Source: Bin87 sp034428455
GTDB lineage: Bacteria; Chloroflexota; Dehalococcoidia; Lucifugimonadales; UBA3495
DNA: 57,962 nt
Assembly: GCA_034428455.1 (NCBI GenBank)
Contig: DAOUHZ010000023.1
Span: forward strand, 1 to 57,962
Reading direction: 5' to 3'
Positions 51,920 to 57,962 of this stretch are shown here, one piece after another; position 1 is the first letter of the stretch; every line of letters starts with the position of its first letter. The position numbers and the translations under genes are program-made. A model generated the notes under the pieces. That model had not been told where the DNA came from, did not search any database, and saw nothing but the letters and a program-made list of their open reading frames with translations.

Positions 51920-52929
51920 CTGCTCTCATCCAGGTAGCGAGCCAGTTCATCGCGTCGGAATTCGGGCAGAGTCCGTTCGCCGTCCCTGTCGATCAGCCAA
52001 AGGCCGTCTGACGGCTCCATCATCTGTCCGATTTCCCAACCGCTGACGCCCACCCGATCCAGGGCGCGCAAGGCGGCCGGAACGTCCCCGGCCGCCATCG
52101 TAGCGATCAGCGCCCCCGATCCCAGCAGCCCCAGAGGATCCAGCTCCAACGCCTCGCAGATGGCCGCACACTCGGGGAGCAACGGCACACTCTCCGATTC
52201 AGCGACCAAGCCGAGGTTCGACGCCGCCGCGATTTCACGGAGGGCGGTGATCAATCCGCCTTCGGTGACGTCGTGCATGCTGTGCACGGCATTCGTCTCG
52301 GACAAGGCCCGCGCAGCGGGGAGAATGCTGATCCCGGGATCATCCAGATAGCCCGCCGCTGTGGTCACCACCGTGTTGTCGAGGCCACGCTCCTGAAGTT
52401 CGTCTGCGTGCTCGCGGGCAAGTATCGCAGTGCCCTCGATGGCTACGCCCGTGGTGACGATGATGCTGTCACCGTCTTGCGCTCCGCCAGTTGAAACCAG
52501 TCGGGAGCGATCCTTAAGTTCGCCCAACATTGTCCCGGCCACGATAGGCCGCGGGAGCCCATCGGTAATTTCGGTGTGTCCACCAATGATCGACACTCCA
52601 ATCTGCCGGCATGCTTCAGTGATATCCCTGAATATGGTTCGGACATCCTCAGGCGTCGCGATGGTCGGCAGCAGCACGGTGGGCAAAAACCATTTAGGGA
52701 TTCCACCGGTGCAGGCCACGTCGTTGGCGTTGACCTGGACGACGTATCGACCAACGTTGTCACCGGCGAAGGTAATGGGGTCGGATTTGGCGATCAGGAG
52801 ACGATCGCCCATATCCACTACCGCGCAGTCCTCGCCGATTCCGGGCCCCACCAACACCCGCGGGTCGGCAGTGTCGAGATTTGATAGTAGTTCCTCCAGC
52901 ACATCCGGAGGGAGCTTGCCGGTTTCCAA
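51904..52929 (-). CDS. AIR-synthase/HypE-like protein
   Basis: 341 residues from a TTG at 52929 (GTG at 52938 or further upstream also possible). It has the AIR synthase fold: GIGEDCAVVDMG, SDPITFAGDNVGRYVVQVNANDVACTGGIPKWFLPTVLLP, GGHTEITDGLPRPIVAGTMLG and a glycine-rich C-terminal half (GLLGSGALIATMA). The closest named relative is HypE, but the HypE C-terminal Cys used for the carbamoyl/cyano transfer is absent: the chain ends DESSHSAR. No hydrogenase gene is nearby. SelD and PurM have different motifs. It may be an ATP-dependent enzyme with unknown substrate. Confidence 0.8.
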   Translation of the reverse strand: METGKLPPDVLEELLSNLDTADPRVLVGPGIGEDCAVVDMGDRLLIAKSDPITFAGDNVGRYVVQVNANDVACTGGIPKWFLPTVLLPTIATPEDVRTIFRDITEACRQIGVSIIGGHTEITDGLPRPIVAGTMLGELKDRSRLVSTGGAQDGDSIIVTTGVAIEGTAILAREHADELQERGLDNTVVTTAAGYLDDPGISILPAARALSETNAVHSMHDVTEGGLITALREIAAASNLGLVAESESVPLLPECAAICEALELDPLGLLGSGALIATMAAGDVPAALRALDRVGVSGWEIGQMMEPSDGLWLIDRDGERTLPEFRRDELARYLDESSHSAR

Positions 52930-53121
52930 CCCCTTCACCTTTGGTAATCGCGTTTTCAAAATCTGTACAGATGCGAGCTGCCAACAAGCATACAACAGGA
53001 TGGTCCGACGAAGGATTGGCAGCTTGTCAGCGGCGCCGGAGCAAGCGGTTCAGTTGCAAGGCGAAAGGTACGTGCTATAATTCTGAAACCTTCCGATTGG
53101 GCCGCCAATCGGTTCCTCTTC

Positions 53122-53198
53122 GGCGCATTCGTCTAGCGGCCCAGGACACCGCCCTCTCAAGGCGGAGATCAGGGGTTCGAATCCCCTATGCGCCACCA
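53122..53198 (+). tRNA. tRNA-Glu (CUC), CCA encoded
   Basis: GGCGCAT...ATGCGCC acceptor, anticodon arm CCGCC-CTCTCAA-GGCGG (anticodon CUC), T arm AGGGG-TTCGAAT-CCCCT, then ACCA. A Glu tRNA for GAG codons. Confidence 0.95.
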
Positions 53199-53210
53199 AT
53201 TGTACATTGC

Positions 53211-53235
53211 GCCGACGCCGTTTTTGAGCGTCGGC
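53211..53235 (+). terminator. Hairpin after tRNA-Glu
   Basis: GCCGACGC (53211-53218), loop with TTTTT, GCGTCGGC (53228-53235), followed by CGTTTGGTTT. Confidence 0.6.
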
Positions 53236-53269
53236 CGTTTGGTTTATAGCCCGAACTGGGGTTTTCGCC

Positions 53270-54154
53270 ATGGTGGGTTCGGCGACACTGGTAGCGTTGG
53301 CGCTCGTTTTGGTCTCTGCCTTTGCCCACGCCACCTGGAACCTGTTGCTGAAACGGGCCCAACGGCAGGAGGTGTTCGTCTGGTGGCTTTCTGCTGCTGG
53401 CGCGGTCGGTACTGCACCGGTCGCCATCGTCCTTGCGTTCACCACCGAATTCAGTCCCGTTGGGATCTGGTTCATCGTCGCATCGTCGCTCGTGCACATC
53501 TGCTATTTCCTCAGCCTGGGACGGAGTCTGGCCCGTGCGGACCTGTCGCTGGCCTACCCAATAGCTCGGGGTTTTGGCCCCGGATTGGTGCCGGTGCTCG
53601 CGGTGTTCGCGCTGGGCGAAACCGTTACGCTCCCGGGTTGGGTAGGTATCGGCGTGATCGTCCTGGGCATTTACACCATGGCGTGGTGGGGACAGTTGCG
53701 CAATATCGTTGCCGGTCAGCTCGCCGCCACCAGGGCCGGAATAGTCTATGCGCTGGCGACCGGAATTTGCATCGCTCTGTATACGCTGATCGACAAACAG
53801 GGAGTGGCTTACGTAAGCCCCTTCCTATACCTATATTTGACGACTTGTGGCGTGGCCGTCGGCATGCTGCCTTACATCTTGCGCACCCACGGAGCGTCGG
53901 CAATAGTGCGGGAATGGCGCACTGCAACGTGGCCGATCACGGCGGCGGCGGGCCTCTTGTTCCTCGCTTACGGTCTGGTGCTGACCGCGATGCGGCTCAC
54001 GGATGTCAGCTACGTCGCTCCGGCTCGGGAGGTAGGGCTCTTGTTCGCCCTGTTGCTCGGGGCAGTCGTGCTGAAAGAAGTGATTACAGTGGGGAGAGTC
54101 GTTGGGGCTGTGATGATAGTCGCCGGCCTGGTCCTGATCACCGTGTTCCGGTGA
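53270..54154 (+). CDS. EamA-family (DMT) transporter
   Basis: A 294-residue protein of ten hydrophobic segments in two EamA repeats (VALALVLVSAFAHATWNLLLKRA at the start; AGIVYALATGICIALYTLIDKQGVAYVSP opening the second). The conserved second-repeat phrase AREVGLLFALLLGAVVLKEVITVGRVVGAVMIVAGL closes it. DMT proteins export amino acids or other metabolites; the substrate is not readable. The ATG at 53270 has only a G-rich run before it. It starts 71 bases after tRNA-Glu. Confidence 0.93.
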   Translation: MVGSATLVALALVLVSAFAHATWNLLLKRAQRQEVFVWWLSAAGAVGTAPVAIVLAFTTEFSPVGIWFIVASSLVHICYFLSLGRSLARADLSLAYPIARGFGPGLVPVLAVFALGETVTLPGWVGIGVIVLGIYTMAWWGQLRNIVAGQLAATRAGIVYALATGICIALYTLIDKQGVAYVSPFLYLYLTTCGVAVGMLPYILRTHGASAIVREWRTATWPITAAAGLLFLAYGLVLTAMRLTDVSYVAPAREVGLLFALLLGAVVLKEVITVGRVVGAVMIVAGLVLITVFR

Positions 54155-54220
54155 TACGCGGCCCGCGGGGACTATAATGACGTCGATATCGCGATACCGC
54201 CCCGCGGGAGGAGTAGTGCT

Positions 54221-54856
54221 ATGGCCGACCAATTGGACCTGTTTGAAGCGATCTACAGTCAGCGACAGATCACCCGATACAAGCCGGATCCGGTGCCGCA
54301 ATCTGAGCTTCAGAAGATGATCGACGCCGCGGTGCGAGCGCCCAATGGCGGCAACACGCAGCCGTGGGAGTTCGTGGTGGTGAACGATCCGGACACCGTG
54401 AAGGCCCTGGGCGGGCTGTACAAGAACACGTGGCTGGACGCCATGGGCTGGGAGCCGTCTCCAACCGAATCGCGTGTCTACCGGCACGCCCGGTACCTGG
54501 CGCACCACATGCCCGAGGTTCCGGCGATGATCGTGGTGTGCGCGGATCACTCCCGGGGAAGCGGGTTCCAGCCGGGCCAGCCCATAGAACAGGGACGCCA
54601 TGCGGCATCCGTTTGGCCGGCGATCCAAAACCTGTTCCTGGCTGGCCGGGCGCTGGGCTTAGGTACGCGCATCACGACAGTCCTGAACCGCAAGGAGGAC
54701 GAAGTACGCGAGATTCTGGGGCTCCCGGAATACGCTGAGATGATCTGCTTGACCCCGGTAGGTTATCCGCGCGGAAGTTTTGGCCCCACCAACCGACGCC
54801 CGCCATCGGAGGTCACCTCGTTCAACCGTTGGGGTTTCCGTGACTGGTCCGACTAG
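54221..54856 (+). CDS. Nitroreductase-family flavoprotein
   Basis: A 211-residue FMN protein: IYSQRQITRYKPDPVPQSELQKMIDAAVRAPNGGNTQPWEFVVV has the FMN-phosphate Arg and the APNGGNTQPW signature; the C-terminal half includes RALGLGTRITTVL and VGYPRGSFGPTNRRP. Members reduce nitroaromatics, quinones or dehalogenate, using NAD(P)H. GGGAGGAG precedes the ATG. It lies 15 bases before an amidohydrolase, with which it probably forms an operon. Confidence 0.93.
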   Translation: MADQLDLFEAIYSQRQITRYKPDPVPQSELQKMIDAAVRAPNGGNTQPWEFVVVNDPDTVKALGGLYKNTWLDAMGWEPSPTESRVYRHARYLAHHMPEVPAMIVVCADHSRGSGFQPGQPIEQGRHAASVWPAIQNLFLAGRALGLGTRITTVLNRKEDEVREILGLPEYAEMICLTPVGYPRGSFGPTNRRPPSEVTSFNRWGFRDWSD

Positions 54857-54871
54857 CTGCCTGGAGTTCCC

Positions 54872-56254
54872 ATGACCGATGCTCCCACCTTGAAGGTTAA
54901 CGGCGTGCGCTACATCGTCACGATGGACTCCGATAGGCGCATCGTGGCCGACGGTTCGGTTGTCATAACCGGCAACCGAATCAGCCAGGTTGGCAAGGCT
55001 GCCGACCTGGCGTCAGTGGCGGCTGACCGAACGATTGACGGGTCAGGCATGGTCGTAACGCCGGGGTTTGTCAACGGCCACATGCACATCAGCTACGCCC
55101 ACGCGGCAAGGGGACTGTTTCCGGACGATTTGGGGGCGGAGTACCTGCCCAACGTTTTTCGGCTGCAGCAGGCGATGACCCCCGATGACGAATACGCAAC
55201 CTCGATGCTGGCCATCGTCGAGCTATTGAAGTATGGAACCACTACCTTCATCGACCCGGGGACGACCACGCACCTTGAAGAGTGTTTGGCTGCATACGAT
55301 CAAGCGGGCTGCCGCATAATTGTCGGCCGCAACGTGCAGGACCGCCCGAACCCGCTGAACTTGCCGGTTTACGAGACCGACGAGGCTATCCGAGCCACGG
55401 ACGAGATCATGTCCCTGGTGGATAGCACGGCGAGCAGCTTGGTGTCCGCGTGGTCGATGCCGTTCTCCGCAGAATTCTGCACGCCGGAGTTGCTGGCCGC
55501 GTGCGACCGGATCGCTTCTGACCACGACACGCGGTCCACGTTGCACTTCACCAACGGGCCCCGTTGGATCGAAGAGTGCCGGCGAACCCACGGGTGTTTG
55601 CCCACGGAGTACCTGGACCGGTGCGGGATCCTCAATCCGCGGATGACGTTGGCCCACTGTCTGGGGATTGGCGCCGATGAGGCGCGGCTGATCGCGGAGC
55701 GCGGTTCGGCTGTGGTGATGTGCCCGACGGCGGCGGTCAAAGGGGGTGCCGGAACCGCCGCGAATGGGTTGCTTCCGGAACTGCTGGAATTCGGGGCAAC
55801 CGTGGGACTGGGAACCGACGCCGGCAACAACTCCAACCTCCTGGAAACGCTGCGGTCCGTTTACTTGGCGGCCGTGCTGTACAAGGACGGGCGCCGGGAC
55901 GTGGGCATGATCCCCGCCGAGACGGCGTTGGAGCTGGGAACCATCGGTGGGGCGGCGGCGCTGGGCATGGATCACATCATCGGCTCAATCGAGCCTGGCA
56001 AGGCGGCGGACCTGGTGTTGTTCGATACGCGCCGGGCCGAATGGGGCGCGCTGCACAATCCGATTAACAACCTGGTCTACAACGCTGACGGGCGCAGCGT
56101 GCACACGGTAATCGTCGACGGTGAGGTCGTCGTGGAGGATCACCGGCCGTTGTTCGTGGACGAGGCGTCGCTGGGGGAAGAGGTGCAAGGGCGGGGGGAG
56201 GCCCTGCTAAAACGAACCAGCGTGGAGTTCCCCCCACGCTGGCCAATCGTTTAG
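54872..56254 (+). CDS. Amidohydrolase family protein (TRZ/ATZ-like deaminase)
   Basis: A 460-residue metal-dependent hydrolase with the HxH metal motif in GFVNGHMHISYAHAARG, further ligands in TLHFTNG and MTLAHCLG, and the catalytic Asp in TDAGNNSNLLETLRSVY. An N-terminal beta-sandwich (RYIVTMDSDRRIVADGSVVI) and a C-terminal one (GKAADLVLFDTRRAEWG) are typical. Substrates in this subgroup include triazines, guanine, cytosine and adenosine-type compounds; none can be chosen. It is probably co-transcribed with the nitroreductase. Confidence 0.93.
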   Translation: MTDAPTLKVNGVRYIVTMDSDRRIVADGSVVITGNRISQVGKAADLASVAADRTIDGSGMVVTPGFVNGHMHISYAHAARGLFPDDLGAEYLPNVFRLQQAMTPDDEYATSMLAIVELLKYGTTTFIDPGTTTHLEECLAAYDQAGCRIIVGRNVQDRPNPLNLPVYETDEAIRATDEIMSLVDSTASSLVSAWSMPFSAEFCTPELLAACDRIASDHDTRSTLHFTNGPRWIEECRRTHGCLPTEYLDRCGILNPRMTLAHCLGIGADEARLIAERGSAVVMCPTAAVKGGAGTAANGLLPELLEFGATVGLGTDAGNNSNLLETLRSVYLAAVLYKDGRRDVGMIPAETALELGTIGGAAALGMDHIIGSIEPGKAADLVLFDTRRAEWGALHNPINNLVYNADGRSVHTVIVDGEVVVEDHRPLFVDEASLGEEVQGRGEALLKRTSVEFPPRWPIV

Positions 56255-56272
56255 ATCTGCAGAGCGCCGAGG

Positions 56273-57223
56273 TCAGGTTTCCTGGCCGGGTTCACCGATG
56301 TCCCGAAGGATGTTCTCCAGGGCCTGATCCAGAGCCGGATCAAGATCCACCGGCTCGACGTACGGGGTGTACTGGTAGTCCAGGCGCACCTGGTCGATGA
56401 TCTGCTTGGCTTCGCTGTTGGTGCGCCCGAGGCGTTCCAGGTTGTCCAGAAGCTCCTGGGACTCCCGATTGCCCATCTGCTCCAATTCGGACAGATCCAT
56501 CTCAATCTTGAAAAGCGACCGGAGGCGGCGCAGGATGTCGTAGTAGGCCCGGTGGTCCTGCGTGATGCCCAGTTGGTTGTTGTTGCTGGTCATAAAGGGG
56601 TACATGGGGGCCATGGCTCCCATGCGGAACATCTGGACGTCGGGATACTGGTAGTGGGCGACGGATACCAAAGCCATGCCGATGGTTGGCCCCTGCCGGC
56701 CCCGGCTGCCGTAGCTGCTGAACTGGACGCCGTGGCGCTCCAACTGTTCGCGCATCTCCGGGCGAGAATACACGCAGGTGATGCGCCGTTCCAAATCCGG
56801 GGGTGCGGGTCCGTTGACACCTTCCACGGCGACGGTTTGTTGTACGCCCAATTCTTTGATGGCAGAGAAGAAAGCTTCGGCGTAGATATCCAGGCGATAC
56901 CAGGGCTCCTCGCCCAGGAAAACTACCAGGCCGCTGCCGATCTCGTAGAAGGAGTTCTGCCGCGACATGGCGACGCTGGGCAAACCCTCGTTGAATGCCG
57001 CGGAGGGCCGGAAGGCATCATGGGTGCCGGCCACCTGGAACGGGTAGCACATCCGGTTGACATATTCGCTGAACTGCCCGACCTGCCGTCCGCCGTTTTT
57101 CTCGATCAGGTAGCGCGGCAACCCGCTGGAGATCCGGCCGCCGTTGGACCACTGGCGGCGCCAACCGGCCAGCAGATAGCTGGCTTCCGGCTTGTCGGTG
57201 AAGGTGAATAGATCCTCTGGCAT
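56273..57223 (-). CDS. PAC2-family protein
   Basis: 316 residues from the ATG at 57223 (GGGAGG upstream; open frame 21 codons further). It has the PAC2 opening PEASYLLAGWRRQWSNGGRISSGLPRYLIEKN, then FYEIGSGLVVFLGEEPWYRLDIYAEAFFSAIKELGVQQTVAVEGVNG and the conserved GPTIGMALVSVAHYQYPDVQMFRMGAMAPMYP. In eukaryotes PAC2 is a proteasome assembly chaperone; bacterial members exist in groups with or without proteasomes and their role is unknown. It overlaps no other gene and converges with the amidohydrolase. Confidence 0.88.
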   Translation of the reverse strand: MPEDLFTFTDKPEASYLLAGWRRQWSNGGRISSGLPRYLIEKNGGRQVGQFSEYVNRMCYPFQVAGTHDAFRPSAAFNEGLPSVAMSRQNSFYEIGSGLVVFLGEEPWYRLDIYAEAFFSAIKELGVQQTVAVEGVNGPAPPDLERRITCVYSRPEMREQLERHGVQFSSYGSRGRQGPTIGMALVSVAHYQYPDVQMFRMGAMAPMYPFMTSNNNQLGITQDHRAYYDILRRLRSLFKIEMDLSELEQMGNRESQELLDNLERLGRTNSEAKQIIDQVRLDYQYTPYVEPVDLDPALDQALENILRDIGEPGQET

Positions 57224-57345
57224 AGTTGACCGCCTCCCTGCCCGGCTGCCACGCTGAGGTTTGAGCCAATATAACACATCGACCATGATCGACCCCTGCT
57301 GAGACTGACACGGGTTGTTGCGGGGGAAAGGATTATCGGCGCCGG

Positions 57346-57657
57346 CTAGTTGCGTGAAAAACCGCCGCCACCAATCCCGCGGGTCTGCTCGTTGACCAGG
57401 AAGGTGGCCGTGTCGCGGCCGTGGGCGGTTTCCAGCTCGGCGTCGAAGCGCTGGCCGCCAAATTCGCCCAGCATTTCGAAGCGGCGTTCGGTGTAGACGC
57501 GGCCCTCGTAGCCGTCGGATTCGATGTCACGCTCCGGTTCGCCGGCAAGGTACATCTCAACCGCGGTGGTCATCAGCGCATCCCGATCCTCGCTGCTGAG
57601 AAAGTTGGGAGCGCGCAAAAAGACGTAGCCCCACCGGATGCCTTGGTGCTCCATCAT
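57346..57657 (-). CDS. Hypothetical protein, 103 residues
   Basis: Reads MMEHQGIRWGYVFLRAPNFLSSEDRDALMTTAVEMYLAG ... FGGQRFDAELETAHGRDTATFLVN. It is acidic, with no membrane segment and no domain I can name. AGGAAG lies 12 bases before the first ATG. The next gene downstream on this strand is the PAC2 gene, about 120 bases away. The ORF contains the last-line motif GIGGGGFSRN. I consider it a real gene because of its codon bias and its position, but conservation is untested. Confidence 0.55.
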   Translation of the reverse strand: MMEHQGIRWGYVFLRAPNFLSSEDRDALMTTAVEMYLAGEPERDIESDGYEGRVYTERRFEMLGEFGGQRFDAELETAHGRDTATFLVNEQTRGIGGGGFSRN

Positions 57658-57783
57658 GGGATCAACTTCCTATCTCCACATGGGAGTCCAGACCGTTTAG
57701 ATAAGAGTGGTCGTTGGGTACGGGGCTTGGCGGCGGTTCCGGCCGGCAGAGATCCATCGTGGTCGGGCAAACAAAAGAGGAAG

Positions 57784-57860
57784 TGGTGGGCGGTGAGGGA
57801 CTCGAACCCCCGGCCTTCTGCGTGTAAAGCAGACGCTCTAACCATCTGAGCTAACCGCCC
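57784..57860 (-). tRNA. tRNA-Val (UAC), CCA encoded
   Basis: Minus strand: GGGCGGT acceptor, D arm AGCTCAGATGGTTAGAGC, anticodon arm with CTTTACA (anticodon UAC), T arm CGGGGG-TTCGAGT-CCCTCA, then ACCA. Confidence 0.95.
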
Positions 57861-57887
57861 GGGAGCAGCCGAACGCAGGCAAAGAAA

Positions 57888-57962
57888 TGGCGCGCTTGGC
57901 GAGATTCGAACTCACGACCTCTGCCTCCGCAGGGCAGCGCTCTATCCACTGAGCTACAAGCG
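57888..57962 (-). tRNA. tRNA-Arg (GCG), first base outside the window
   Basis: Minus strand: anticodon arm CTGCC-CTGCGGA-GGCAG gives anticodon GCG, which reads CGC (Arg); T loop TTCGAATC; 3' end CAAGCGC-G-CCA. One base of the acceptor 5' end lies beyond base 57962. A GCG anticodon is unusual in bacteria, which normally use ACG (inosine) for CGY codons. Confidence 0.9.

Overview
GC-rich bacterial chromosome segment with tightly packed, mostly metabolic genes. The substrate-binding lipoprotein at 29.7 kb carries a Val/Thr-rich linker (VTQEVTVTQ-like) after its lipobox. That linker, together with tandem CitE-like lyases, several stand-alone thiamine-diphosphate (TPP) enzymes, an LLM-type flavin/F420 oxidoreductase and an NDP-forming acyl-CoA synthetase, suggests Chloroflexota, perhaps a Dehalococcoidia/SAR202-like lineage. 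This assignment is an inference, not a proof.

Main result (0-4.6 kb). The window opens with a selenocysteine tRNA (anticodon UCA) 12 bases downstream of a thioredoxin gene on the same strand. About 4 kb away, at 4172-4597, lies a ferredoxin-thioredoxin reductase (FTR) catalytic-subunit gene whose CPC-X16-CxC-X8-CHC signature is interrupted by an in-frame TGA exactly at the last cysteine (CHC becomes CHU). The frame continues as LLFV plus about 50 further codons, and a stem-loop with a G-G-U-C apical loop sits 21 bases after the TGA, as expected for a bacterial SECIS. I read this as a selenoprotein FTR whose probable substrate, thioredoxin, is transcribed with the tRNA needed to make the enzyme. 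Between them are an rRNA methyltransferase-Maf fusion and a Tat translocase cluster (tatA/B-like and tatC, with a second tatA convergent to them).

4.7-11.3 kb: a dehydrogenase-complex operon (E3, E1 alpha, E1 beta, E2) followed by an acetolactate-synthase-like TPP enzyme. 11.4-24 kb: a double-length ThyX-like protein, a 50-residue zinc ribbon, an ECF sigma/anti-sigma pair, an MmgE/PrpD protein, an LLM oxidoreductase, a HicB-like protein with a stand-alone type I restriction N-terminal nuclease domain, an alpha/beta hydrolase, and a 1251-residue CHAT-NTPase-TPR protein whose CHAT catalytic residues appear lost. 24-34.9 kb: three tandem HpcH/CitE paralogues, a PPOX-family protein, an orphan histidine kinase divergent from a glycine-betaine-type binding lipoprotein, a scar holding two decayed gene fragments, two coupled membrane microproteins, a DUF2332 protein and an acyl-CoA synthetase.

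35-44.8 kb looks accessory: a DNA methyltransferase-HNH fusion with a repeat-protein partner, a second TPP enzyme, a large N6-methylase, a 20-bp inverted repeat pair, two PaREP1/HEPN-like small proteins, dispersed GTCATTGCGAGC-type repeats and a duplicated promoter. 44.8-50 kb: a third TPP enzyme, a lipid- or membrane-anchored 35-residue-repeat metalloprotease, an acetamidase/formamidase, and a small HTH gene beside an AT-richer control region with many GTGTAC motifs. 51-58 kb: a serine/threonine dehydratase, an AIR-synthase/HypE-like protein, tRNA-Glu, an EamA transporter, a nitroreductase, an amidohydrolase, a PAC2 protein, a small hypothetical, tRNA-Val and tRNA-Arg.
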